Assembly: GCF_039536325.1 (NCBI RefSeq)
Contig: NZ_BAAAYO010000009.1
Coordinates: 112,029 to 176,028 of the forward strand
Direction: 5' to 3'
DNA: 64,000 bases
DNA from: Paenibacillus_AB hodogayensis
Lineage (GTDB): Bacteria; Bacillota; Bacilli; Paenibacillales; NBRC-103111
This document shows, in pieces, positions 8,081 to 16,052 of the stretch; positions within the stretch are counted from its first letter, which is position 1, and every line of letters begins with the position of its first letter. The notes beneath the pieces are model-generated. The model was not told the origin of the DNA. It saw nothing but the letters and a program-made list of their open reading frames with translations, and made no database searches. The translations under genes and the position numbers were made by a program.

Positions 8081-8965
8081 ATGCGCTCGGCTCACACTAC
8101 GCCAGTGCCCGCACCGGCACAAAGCAAACGGCTCCGGTCTTCGGGCGGCGGCACCTCCACCGTCGGCAAAGGACTGCTTACCGTTCTGATGCTTCTGTGC
8201 GGGGTTGCAATGGTCGTCCCTTTCCTGTGGATGGCGCTAACTTCGGTGAAAACGCCTGCCGAAGTGTTCGGCTCCTGGCTGCCGACCCGGCTGGAATGGA
8301 AGCATCATATCAAGCTGTGGAGCGGCGGGCAAAGCTTCGGCCTCTACTATTGGAATTCGCTGAAAATCTCGCTAATCAGCACGCTCGGCGCAACCTTCCT
8401 GGCCTCGTTAGCGGCCTACGGCTTTTCCAGAATCGAGTTCAAAGGAAGAAATGCGCTGTTCTTCGTCTATTTGTCGATGATGATGATTCCGCCGCAGGTG
8501 CTGTTCGTGCCCAAGTTTATCCTGTTCAATAAAATCGGCATCTACAATACGCATTGGGCTCTCATTCTTCCCGGACTGTTCACGATATTCGGCGTTTTCC
8601 TGATGCGGCAGTTTTTCATGGCCATTCCGAAAGAAATATCCGAATCCGCCTTCATTGACGGCGCCGGTCACGGGCATATTTTCGTCCGCCTGATGCTGCC
8701 GCTTGCGAAGCCCGCTCTCGCTACGCTGGCGATTATCGATTTCTCGTGGCACTGGAACGACTACGAGAACGCATTGGTTTTCTTGACCAATCCGAAGCTG
8801 TATACCGTGCCGCTTGGCCTGCAAAACTTCATTCTGGAAAACAACATCGACTATAACGGCATGATGGCCGCCGCAACGGCCGGAATCGTACCGATGATCG
8901 CCGTCTTCCTACTCGGCCAGAAATATATCATTCAAGGTATCGCCGGTTCGTCGGTCAAGGGCTGA
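8081..8965 (+). CDS. CUT1 ABC importer permease, MalG/UgpE type
   Basis: A 294-residue second permease with six helices. The EAA loop reads EISESAFIDGAGHGHIFVRL, and the C-terminus ends QKYIIQGIAGSSVKG, the hallmark of the MalG half (GLTAGAVKG). AGGGGGA precedes the start by 7 bases, and only 15 bases separate it from the first permease, so the two are co-translated. The N-terminal 35 residues are a polar Pro/Ser/Gly-rich extension before the first helix. It completes the importer fed by the lipoprotein at 5676. Confidence 0.92.
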   Translation: MRSAHTTPVPAPAQSKRLRSSGGGTSTVGKGLLTVLMLLCGVAMVVPFLWMALTSVKTPAEVFGSWLPTRLEWKHHIKLWSGGQSFGLYYWNSLKISLISTLGATFLASLAAYGFSRIEFKGRNALFFVYLSMMMIPPQVLFVPKFILFNKIGIYNTHWALILPGLFTIFGVFLMRQFFMAIPKEISESAFIDGAGHGHIFVRLMLPLAKPALATLAIIDFSWHWNDYENALVFLTNPKLYTVPLGLQNFILENNIDYNGMMAAATAGIVPMIAVFLLGQKYIIQGIAGSSVKG

Positions 8966-8986
8966 GCCTTTCGGCGAGCGGCGCCG

Positions 8987-9020
8987 AAAAAAAAAAGAAA
9001 GCTTCCGCCGCGGACGGAAG
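8987..9020 (-). terminator. Rho-independent terminator of the HbpS-like gene
   Basis: Read on the minus strand, CTTCCG-N7-CGGAAG (9020-9002) is followed by a nearly pure T-run (9000-8987). It lies 46 bases after the stop of the minus-strand gene ending at 9066. Confidence 0.7.
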
Positions 9021-9065
9021 GTCCGGACGGAAACCCATATTCGTTTCGTCGACTAAGGCTGCCCG

Positions 9066-9518
9066 TTATCGATAAGACGAGATCGAGCCGATGCGGGCAT
9101 TCATGGCGGGATGCATCCGTTCGTACAGCTGCACCGCGGCATTGACTACCTCGATATCCTGCGCGCTCGTCGCCCCGCTGGCTCCTATTCCTCCATAGAC
9201 CATGCCGTCCTTCATTAAAGGAATGCCGCCGCCGAGAATGACGATCCTCCCCTGGTTCGTCGTGTTAATGCCGTACGACGGCCCTCCGGGCTGTGCGGCC
9301 TGCGCCAGATTAGCGGTTGGCATCTTCAAGGCCACGCTGGTCCATGCTTTGTTCTGGGCGATATCGATTCCCGCGAGGCGGGCATGGTCCATGCGGTGAA
9401 AGGCAATCAGATTGCCCCCCTCGTCCACGATGGCGATATCTTCGGCGAGCCCGAGCTCCCGCGCTTTTTTCTCCGCTGCCTCGAGCAGCGCTTTGGCCAC
9501 TTCCAGTGTGATACGCAT
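9066..9518 (-). CDS. GlcG/HbpS-family heme-binding protein (DUF336)
   Basis: A 150-residue protein of the GlcG/HbpS fold: ITLEVAKALLEAAEKKA at the N-terminus, AIVDEGGNLIAFHRMD, and the Gly-rich GGGIPLMKDGMVYGGIGASG signature. Family members bind heme or act in redox sensing; HbpS of Streptomyces partners the SenS/SenR two-component system. I chose the ATG at 9518 because AAGGAG lies 11 bases upstream; an in-frame GTG at 9530 is almost on top of that site. No signal peptide is visible, unlike Streptomyces HbpS, so export would need another route. It lies 68 bases after a NarL-type regulator gene in the same direction and ends at a good terminator. Confidence 0.85.
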   Translation of the reverse strand: MRITLEVAKALLEAAEKKARELGLAEDIAIVDEGGNLIAFHRMDHARLAGIDIAQNKAWTSVALKMPTANLAQAAQPGGPSYGINTTNQGRIVILGGGIPLMKDGMVYGGIGASGATSAQDIEVVNAAVQLYERMHPAMNARIGSISSYR

Positions 9519-9586
9519 CCGATTATACACTCCTTATTGAGTTTATCTTCAGCAGTATATGGTCATCTCCCCAGACGGGTGACGCT

Positions 9587-10234
9587 TCACACTCCGGATA
9601 ATCCTTTCTCGAACGCATACCGGGCGAGCTGCACGCGGTTTTCCAGATGGAGCTTCTGCAAAATATTTTTCAAATGGTTTTTGACCGTATGCTCGGAGAT
9701 GTCCAGCCTCACGGCGATGTCGCGATTGGACAGCCCTTTGGCGACCAGCGCCAAAATTTCCTGCTCCCTCGCTGTGAGCGGGGTGCGCTCGAATCTCGGC
9801 ATGCGCTTGTGGGAGAATTCCTGCAAGATGCGCATGGCCAACTCGCGGCTGAGCGGAGCTTCGTCAAGAGCGACCGCTTTCAAGTAATGATGCCATTCCC
9901 CCGGATGCAGATTTTTCAGCAAATAGCCCTGCGCGCCCTTCTTCAAAGCCTCGAACAAATGCGCGATATCGTCGGATACCGTCACCATGACGATTTTGAT
10001 GTACGGATATTTCTCCTTGATCGCTTTCGTCGCCTCCAGTCCGTCCATCGCCGGCATGTTGATGTCCATCAGGATCAAATCCGGCATACAGGCTTCCGTC
10101 AGCTCGATCGCTTCCCGGCCGCTCTTCGCCTCGCCGGCGATCTCGAAAGCCGGGTCCATGTTCAGAATTGTACGCATGCCTTCCCGGGCGTGTTTATGGT
10201 CGTCCACAATGAGTACGCGAACCAACGAATTCAC
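9587..10234 (-). CDS. NarL/LuxR-family response regulator
   Basis: A 215-residue regulator with a receiver domain (acidic pair D11-D12, phospho-acceptor D57 in ILMDINMPAMDG, Lys in GAQGYLLKN) and a C-terminal LuxR helix-turn-helix (LTAREQEILALVAKGLSNRD, then HTVKNHLKNIL). It overlaps the upstream kinase gene by 4 bases, so the two are translationally coupled partners. Target genes probably include the divergent cytochrome c gene and the downstream HbpS-like gene, but this is inference from position. Confidence 0.93.
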   Translation of the reverse strand: MNSLVRVLIVDDHKHAREGMRTILNMDPAFEIAGEAKSGREAIELTEACMPDLILMDINMPAMDGLEATKAIKEKYPYIKIVMVTVSDDIAHLFEALKKGAQGYLLKNLHPGEWHHYLKAVALDEAPLSRELAMRILQEFSHKRMPRFERTPLTAREQEILALVAKGLSNRDIAVRLDISEHTVKNHLKNILQKLHLENRVQLARYAFEKGLSGV

Positions 10235-11058
10235 CGCTCTTCCTCCTTATGAATGCGGAATACGGATCTCCCCTGCTCGCGGTTCAGCTCGAAGATCCAA
10301 CCCATCTCGTCCGCGCGCTCTCGCATAATTTGCAGACCGAACTTGTCGGCTTGCCGCAACGCTTCCTCCCGGAACCCTTGCCCGTCATCGGCGACGACGC
10401 AGCTCCAGCCCGTCCCTTCCTCCCGCGCTGTAATCCAGAGCCTCCCCGCGTCCGTATGCTTGCGGATGTTGAGCAGCGCTTCCCGGACGGAGGCGTACAG
10501 CTCCACCTTTTCTTTGGGGGACAGCTTCTCCTCGGGCAAGTTCCAGCTCCACTCCGCCTGGATGCCCGTATCAGCGGCCAGATCCGCTGGCAGCGATTGC
10601 ATCAGCTCCATCCACGGCAGCGAGTCGGCGGACGCGGGGTAACGCAAGCTGGCGATCGCTTGCCGGACATACCCGTTCACCTCTTGCACCGTCTGGCGGA
10701 ATCCGCGAATTTCCTTCGCCTCCCCGTCGTACCGCTTGTCCAGCAGGTCGACCTGGACCGCCAGCAGAAACAGCGATTGGGCGATGCCGTCATGCAGTTC
10801 GCGCGCGATCTTCTCCCGCTCTTCCAGCGCCGCTTTCGCCGCCCGCGCTTCCTTCAGTTCCTCCTGCATATCCTCCAGCATGGAAAACAGTTGAGTCAGG
10901 AAGATCATCGTCACCGTAAACACGATGACGGTAGCCAGCCAATTGCCCATATCCATAGAAATGTACGGCAGCAAAAACTGATGACGCACATATTCCCACA
11001 ATCCGATCGTTAGCGTCGGGATCACTAAAATCAGCCATTTGATCTGCTTGTAAGACAC
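10231..11058 (-). CDS. HisKA_3 sensor histidine kinase (NarX/DegS/SenS type)
   Basis: A 275-residue kinase with two membrane helices at about 6-25 and 40-58 joined by a short extracellular loop, a coiled segment (EDMQEELKEARAAKAALEER), the HisKA_3 box IARELHDGIAQSL with phospho-acceptor His 89, and a HATPase_c domain (VADDGQGF). I chose the GTG at 11058 because AAGGAGGGGG lies 8 bases before it. Such a small external loop suggests sensing in or near the membrane or through a partner protein. The genes run kinase, regulator, HbpS-like protein, which matches the SenS/SenR/HbpS logic. Confidence 0.9.
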   Translation of the reverse strand: MSYKQIKWLILVIPTLTIGLWEYVRHQFLLPYISMDMGNWLATVIVFTVTMIFLTQLFSMLEDMQEELKEARAAKAALEEREKIARELHDGIAQSLFLLAVQVDLLDKRYDGEAKEIRGFRQTVQEVNGYVRQAIASLRYPASADSLPWMELMQSLPADLAADTGIQAEWSWNLPEEKLSPKEKVELYASVREALLNIRKHTDAGRLWITAREEGTGWSCVVADDGQGFREEALRQADKFGLQIMRERADEMGWIFELNREQGRSVFRIHKEEER

Positions 11059-11359
11059 CGGCAAACCCCCTCCTTGGTCTCGATGCACACAGCAGCCGTT
11101 CTCCCTTTATGTTACTCAATATCTTGGACGCTGAGTATGACCCGATCGGGCTACTGCAGCGCCATAGATGCGAACATTCCGTGAAGTTGAGGCGATTTCT
11201 TGGCATAGAAGAGAGGTTGTGTTCGGGATGACTCCCCCGAAACGGCAGAGCACGGCATTCAATCCGGGGGTCAAACCCGCAGTGGGCATGACTCTTTGGA
11301 GCTATATACAGCTCCGGGAGGGAGTGATAACATAAAATCTTGAAAAAGGAGGGGTACTG
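11059..11359. other. Divergent promoter region between kinase and cytochrome c
   Basis: About 300 bases carry the start signals of two divergent genes. Visible elements are the inverted repeat GGAGCT-N6-AGCTCC (11298-11315), 45 bases before the cytochrome c start, and a GC-rich block (11220-11290) with several pairable segments. A 35-codon plus-strand frame (11228-11335) exists but has only a distant GAGAGG and no recognisable product, so I do not call it. Confidence 0.4.
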
Positions 11360-11725
11360 ATGCGAAATTGGATCATGGCGGTACTGTTTTTTGGAGCGTG
11401 TGCCCTGGGACTTGTCATGCTGACGGTAAGCGCCGTGCAGGACAAGCCCGACAAGGAGCAGGAAGCGAAAGGTCCTTCCGTTCCCGGCGTTACGCTGGAT
11501 CAGGCATCCGCCGAGGCTTTGTACAAGCAGTCCTGCATCGCCTGCCACGGCAACCAACTGGAGGGAAAGGTCGGGCCGAACTTGCAGAAAGTGGGCGCGA
11601 AGCTGACGAACGAACAAATCTACAAGGTCGTACTGAACGGAAAAGGCGGAATGCCCGCATTCAAAAGCTCGTTGAAAGAGGAAGAAGTCGCCAATATCGC
11701 TCTATGGTTGGCCGGACATAAATAG
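11360..11725 (+). CDS. Membrane-anchored class I cytochrome c (CccA-like)
   Basis: A 121-residue protein with an uncleaved membrane anchor at about 5-26 (no lipobox), a charged linker, and a single class I cytochrome c domain: heme site CIACH (Cys 59, Cys 62, His 63) and axial Met 98 in GGMPAF. It matches the size and layout of Bacillus cytochrome c-550 (CccA), which shuttles electrons on the outer face of the membrane. GGAGGGG lies 6 bases upstream of the ATG. It is divergent from the kinase/regulator/HbpS-like genes, so heme or redox-linked control is plausible. A hairpin follows. Confidence 0.92.
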   Translation: MRNWIMAVLFFGACALGLVMLTVSAVQDKPDKEQEAKGPSVPGVTLDQASAEALYKQSCIACHGNQLEGKVGPNLQKVGAKLTNEQIYKVVLNGKGGMPAFKSSLKEEEVANIALWLAGHK

Positions 11726-11751
11726 TAAATCCGATTGGAGACTATTAGGAT

Positions 11752-11795
11752 AGGCTTGCTCGAGGACAGTGCTGTCACATAGCAAGCCTCTCTTC
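11752..11795 (+). terminator. Terminator after cytochrome c
   Basis: AGGCTTGCT (11752-11760) pairs perfectly with AGCAAGCCT (11781-11789), followed by a pyrimidine-rich CTCTTCC tail. Confidence 0.5.
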
Positions 11796-11841
11796 CTCCT
11801 GCTGGGAAAATACGCTGAGCCGCCGCTCAACTGCAAGATGA

Positions 11842-12951
11842 TTAGGGATGGCGATGGTTCGATTTTTTCGCGTCATGTCCTCGAATCATGGACATGCAAA
11901 GCAGCAGCACAGGCAGCAGCACCATAAACACGATCGCGAATGGGGTCCAGTTTTTGGCAAGGAAATCTTTCACATAGATCGTGTTGGGGTAGCAAATCAA
12001 CGAAATTGCCAGCATACCCAGTGCTAGAGGCCAGACGAACGGCTTTTCATCGCTGACGCGGAACAATTGGGCCGTTCCGAGGGCGACGGAATGAAACGTA
12101 ATGGCGATTTTGACGAATATCGATAAAATCCAGATGAAGATCATAACCCCTTCGACCCGTTCGAGAAAATGGCCGATATTGATGTTTTTGGCGAGCGTAT
12201 AGGCAGGAAACAGTTGATTGGCCGACAGGCTGGCGCCCAGCACGGCTATGCTCCATAATGTAATGATGAAAAGGACGAAGCCTCCTATCGCCGTCCCGAG
12301 CACAAGTCCCCGGATACGTCCTTTTCCCTTGGACACGAGAGGATAAATCATAAGCATGACGACCGTCTCCTGCAGCCCGAAAAGGCTGAAGCCGCTCTTC
12401 AATACCGGCTTGATGCCATATTCCAGCACGGGTGTCACATTATGAAGCTGTAATTTGGGCACAAGCGGCACGATCAGCACGGCGAGAAGGAGCAGCAGCC
12501 AGGGGAAGAAAATTTCTGCCGCCCTGGAGTAGACGGCCAGACCGGCGCGGACGGCCAGACCGACTACGATGATGAATAAAATTTGCACAACCTCCATGGG
12601 CGTCTCCGGCATGATTTGAGAGGCCAGGAAAAATCCCAAATCCCCGATCATCAGCGAGGCCAGCAAATAAAAAAAGGCGACGAACAGCAATCCCGCCGCC
12701 TTGCCGAGCCAACGGCCCAGCACAGCTTCGCAATATTGGACGAGAGAAAGGCCCGGGTAGCGTTCGGCCAAGACCACATAGAGCAGCACGACAAGCAGAT
12801 TCAGAGCGATGCCTATGATGCAGCCGAGCCAGCCGTCCTGCTTCGCTTCGGCCGCCAGCCCCGATGGGGCGATCAGGATCGAGGTACCGATCGTGAAAAA
12901 AATGACCAATACCGTGAACGTTCGAACCTCCAAGAACGCCTGTTTTCTCAT
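11842..12951 (-). CDS. GerAB-family spore germination permease (A-C-x-B unit)
   Basis: A 369-residue integral membrane protein with about 10 helices, of the GerAB (APC-superfamily) group: VRTFTVLVIFFTIGTSILI at helix 1 and GWLGCIIG at helix 2. In germinant receptors this subunit binds the amino-acid or sugar ligand in the spore inner membrane. I use the ATG at 12951, with GGGGTG 4 bases upstream; a GTG directly before it is also possible. It is the last gene of the second germination unit, 15 bases after a small membrane protein. It is clearly different in sequence from the two permeases at 17186 and 19466. Confidence 0.88.
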   Translation of the reverse strand: MRKQAFLEVRTFTVLVIFFTIGTSILIAPSGLAAEAKQDGWLGCIIGIALNLLVVLLYVVLAERYPGLSLVQYCEAVLGRWLGKAAGLLFVAFFYLLASLMIGDLGFFLASQIMPETPMEVVQILFIIVVGLAVRAGLAVYSRAAEIFFPWLLLLLAVLIVPLVPKLQLHNVTPVLEYGIKPVLKSGFSLFGLQETVVMLMIYPLVSKGKGRIRGLVLGTAIGGFVLFIITLWSIAVLGASLSANQLFPAYTLAKNINIGHFLERVEGVMIFIWILSIFVKIAITFHSVALGTAQLFRVSDEKPFVWPLALGMLAISLICYPNTIYVKDFLAKNWTPFAIVFMVLLPVLLLCMSMIRGHDAKKSNHRHP

Positions 12952-12966
12952 CACGCACCCCGCCCT

Positions 12967-13200
12967 TCAATCGAACATACTATACAGCGCTTGCGCGAAA
13001 GGCCCTATGACGACGGCAATCCCGTCAAGCGGATTGGGCAGAAGCACATGCTGGCTCGCGGTAATCCCCAACAGAGCCCCGCCTGCCCATATCGCCGCGA
13101 ATATCCACAATTCTTTCTTCTTCCGCTCTTTCCATAGCTTCGGCGCTTCCGCGATTGCGATCGATACCGACGCTACGGAATAAAAGATCGTCATCCACAT
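12967..13200 (-). CDS. Small two-helix membrane protein in the germination operon
   Basis: A 77-residue protein with two hydrophobic segments (about 3-17 and 32-50) separated by the basic stretch KLWKERKKKE. I do not recognise a named family, but a small protein of this kind is a familiar extra member of ger operons (compare GerKD/GerD-type D subunits, two-helix proteins that modulate receptor function). It is packed between a Ger(x)C gene (8 bases) and a GerAB gene (15 bases) on the same strand, so it is almost certainly translated with them. The GGAAG before the start is a modest ribosome site. Confidence 0.7.
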   Translation of the reverse strand: MWMTIFYSVASVSIAIAEAPKLWKERKKKELWIFAAIWAGGALLGITASQHVLLPNPLDGIAVVIGPFAQALYSMFD

Positions 13201-13208
13201 CCGCTTCC

Positions 13209-14408
13209 CTACCTTTCGATCTGTTGCTGCACCGGCTGCAGCGTCGTCCCGGTGCGACGAAGAATCGTGTCCGCATGGACCCGAATTTCGACATTCTCAA
13301 AAACTTTGTTCCAATCCTTGATCGAATGCCAGGTTTTCGGGCTTTTGCTATGAAGCACATCGCCGAAACCGAAAATATCCGCGCCAAATTGCTTTTGAGC
13401 CTTCAGAATGGCGCCTTCCATCATCGTCTTCAGCTTCCGGTCGGACTCCTCCTTCAGCTTTGCGATAATCGATACGTCCATCAAATCCGCATCGCACTCG
13501 ATATCGCTTATATTTTGTTCCACGCGCAAGCTGACATCGAATACCGGAACGCCGCCTCGTACTTTGACATCGATATGCGATCTGGCTCTAGCCACTTCCA
13601 TCGAGATATTCCCGTCCCCATGAGGGCACGAGACGTAGCCGATCGATTGGGAGACCGAATTTTGGATATATTTCAATGCTTTCGTCTCGTTCTCGTTCAG
13701 CCAACCGACCATTCGGTCGAACTTGAAAGCGGCCATACCCGAATAGGTCAGGATAACAGGCGGATCGATATATTGACCGCTTGACGCCCGGTTCGCGTCG
13801 CCGCGATTGCCTACGATCTCCACCCCGGTCATTGTCGGACTTTTCCCTTGGGTGCTCAGATCGTCAATCAGCTCAACGAGCGTCATTTTGCCCGTTGCCG
13901 CCCATAGCTCGTCCGACGTTTCCAGCTTCGTGAACATATTGTTCGCCGGAATCGGATCGATGGAGCTGAACGTTTTCAATACATCCGAAGCGCTCGCTTT
14001 TTTGGCGACAACCAAATAAAAGTCATTGCGCATCTCCATGTCGCGCGAGATGAAGTCGAGCGGTCTGCCGATTCCCGTCCTAGCCACATCCTCGCCGATC
14101 ACAACCATGCGCATATGGGCAAAATAAAGACGGCGGGGCAGCTTGACGGTCATCCGCCGCAGCGCCTCGGGAACGGTTACGCCCGTCTCCTCGTAAGTAA
14201 TAACCGGACTTACATTGCTTCCGGCCTGTTTTTTGACGACGACTTGACCGGGGTTGACGATTTGGGCGGTGATCTTATATTTGTCGCCATCCTTATCGAT
14301 GCCGAGCCCCACCACGATGCTCAGCTCGTTCAGTTCGTGGCGGCTCCAGCAGCCGGTAAGCGGCGCAAGCGCCAGCAGCAGGGCGCACCAGACAATCGTT
14401 CGCTTCAT
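13209..14408 (-). CDS. Ger(x)C-family germination lipoprotein (A-C-x-B unit)
   Basis: A 399-residue C subunit of a GerA-type germinant receptor. Its signal peptide ends in the lipobox LTGC (Cys 20) followed by WSRHELNEL, the family's opening, and then VVGLGIDKDGDKY and a C-terminal domain with DVSIIAKLKEESDRKL. The protein would be diacylglyceryl-modified and attached to the outer face of the spore inner membrane. It starts 19 bases after the A subunit ends. Its divergence from the CYDR-type C proteins at 16053 and 18345 shows this unit is not a simple recent copy of theirs. Confidence 0.9.
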   Translation of the reverse strand: MKRTIVWCALLLALAPLTGCWSRHELNELSIVVGLGIDKDGDKYKITAQIVNPGQVVVKKQAGSNVSPVITYEETGVTVPEALRRMTVKLPRRLYFAHMRMVVIGEDVARTGIGRPLDFISRDMEMRNDFYLVVAKKASASDVLKTFSSIDPIPANNMFTKLETSDELWAATGKMTLVELIDDLSTQGKSPTMTGVEIVGNRGDANRASSGQYIDPPVILTYSGMAAFKFDRMVGWLNENETKALKYIQNSVSQSIGYVSCPHGDGNISMEVARARSHIDVKVRGGVPVFDVSLRVEQNISDIECDADLMDVSIIAKLKEESDRKLKTMMEGAILKAQKQFGADIFGFGDVLHSKSPKTWHSIKDWNKVFENVEIRVHADTILRRTGTTLQPVQQQIER

Positions 14409-14427
14409 GTGCCAATCCCCTTCCCCG

Positions 14428-15939
14428 TCATCGCCGCCCGCGCTTTTTTTGGCGAACCGGATTTTGCTGCGGGAGGCTGGCTGGACGCTTCAGCATGTCG
14501 GGCAGCGGTATCCGGAATAAGGTGTCCTTCTGATCGGACATACGGAACGGGGCCAACGGGGCCATGTAAGGCACTCCGAACGAGGTAAGCCCGCACAAGT
14601 GCACCACAATGACGATAATGCCCATGAAAATGCCGAACAGCCCGAACGATGCCGCCAAAATCATCAGCAGAAACCGCACGATACGCGCCGAGATGCCCAT
14701 ATTGAAGGCAGGAAGAACAAAGTTGGAGATGGCCGTAATCGATACGACGATCACCATTGCGGCACTGACGAGACCGGCCTCCACCGAGGCTTGGCCGATA
14801 ACAAGGGTGCCTACGATCGAGATCGACTGGCCGATCGTTTTCGGCATCCGGACGCTCGCCTCGCGCAAAATTTCGAAGGTCGTCTCCATCAGCAGAGCTT
14901 CGATAAAGGCGGGAAACGGCACCCCTTCCCGTTGGCTTGCCAGACTGTAGAGCAGCGTCGTCGGCAGCATCTCCTGGTGAAACGTCGTAATCGCGATATA
15001 TAGAGAAGGGGTCAACATGGCAAGCACAAACGACAGGAACCGCAGCATGCGAATCAGCGTGGCGAAGTCGGGCTTCTGGTAGTAATCTTCGCTCGATTGG
15101 AAAAATTGGGTGAACAATGCCGGAACGAGCAGCGCGAACGGCGTGCCGTCCACGAGAATCGCCACCCGTCCTTCCAGCAATCCGGCAGCCACCACATCCG
15201 GCCGCTCCGTATTGAAGATGGTAGGGAAAGGAGTAATCTGCTTGTCGCGAATATGCTCCTCGATGTAATTGCTTTCCAGAATGCCGTCGATGTCGATCTT
15301 CGCGATCCGCGCGCGCACCTCGTCCAGCACGTCTTCGGCGACGATATTTTCGATATAAAGGATGGCCACGTCCGTTTTGGTCACTTTGCCGATTTTCAGC
15401 GATTCGATCCACAGGTGGCGGTTGGCGATTTTACGCCGTATCATCGACGTGTTCCAGCTGAGCACTTCTGTAAAGCCTTCGCGCGGACCGCGGACGACCG
15501 ATTGCACGTTCGGCTCTTCGACCGACCTCGCTCTAAGCTCTTGCGTCCCGATCGACAAGCCGCGGGAGCACCCTTCGATCAGCAAAATGCTGTTGCCGTT
15601 CAGCAAGCCTTCGTACAGCTCTCCGAACGACACCACCTCAATGACTTGTCCGCCCGAGATGACGTTCAGCTTCCAATATTCGATCCACTGCTCCGCTTCG
15701 ACCAGCTCGCTGCCGCCCGCATTGGCGGCCAGAAGCGATTGCAGCATCGGCTGCAGGTTGGTGCCGCCGTCCACATAAATAATAACGGCCTGAGCGGAAG
15801 CGGATTCGCCCCCGTTCAGCTGAATATCCCGGAACATAATATCGCTGCTGTTGCCGATCTCCCGCTTGATCCGGCTCAGGTTGTAAGCAAGCTGGTCGCT
15901 CAGCGCTTCGTCAACCCGTTCCGCCCCGTTTCCGCCCAT
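14428..15939 (-). CDS. GerAA-family spore germination protein (second unit)
   Basis: A 503-residue A subunit: a soluble N-terminal half (about 1-290, IYVDGG, CSRGLSIGTQELRAR, VRGPREGFTEVL) and a membrane half with about five helices containing VPFPAFIEALLMETTFEILREA and VRMPKTIGQSISIVG, signature stretches of GerAA/SpoVAF proteins. The family forms part of the nutrient receptor and is thought to conduct ions on germination. The Arg/Lys-rich tail would be cytoplasmic. The upstream ribosome site is weak (GAAGGGCTGG), and a 113-base gap separates it from the preceding C gene, so this may begin its own transcript. Confidence 0.92.
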   Translation of the reverse strand: MGGNGAERVDEALSDQLAYNLSRIKREIGNSSDIMFRDIQLNGGESASAQAVIIYVDGGTNLQPMLQSLLAANAGGSELVEAEQWIEYWKLNVISGGQVIEVVSFGELYEGLLNGNSILLIEGCSRGLSIGTQELRARSVEEPNVQSVVRGPREGFTEVLSWNTSMIRRKIANRHLWIESLKIGKVTKTDVAILYIENIVAEDVLDEVRARIAKIDIDGILESNYIEEHIRDKQITPFPTIFNTERPDVVAAGLLEGRVAILVDGTPFALLVPALFTQFFQSSEDYYQKPDFATLIRMLRFLSFVLAMLTPSLYIAITTFHQEMLPTTLLYSLASQREGVPFPAFIEALLMETTFEILREASVRMPKTIGQSISIVGTLVIGQASVEAGLVSAAMVIVVSITAISNFVLPAFNMGISARIVRFLLMILAASFGLFGIFMGIIVIVVHLCGLTSFGVPYMAPLAPFRMSDQKDTLFRIPLPDMLKRPASLPQQNPVRQKKRGRR

Positions 15940-16052
15940 GCTTCAGCACCAGCCCTTCTTGGACATCATCGTTTATGTGCCGTTATTGTTTGCCGTATTG
16001 GGAAATTTTACTCTTCCGCCGATGACGCGGGACGCGGACCGGACGGTCTAGC

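Noticed and set aside
11228..11335. 35-codon plus-strand frame before cytochrome c
   Set aside because: Poor ribosome site spacing, no recognisable product, and it occupies a region likely to be regulatory.
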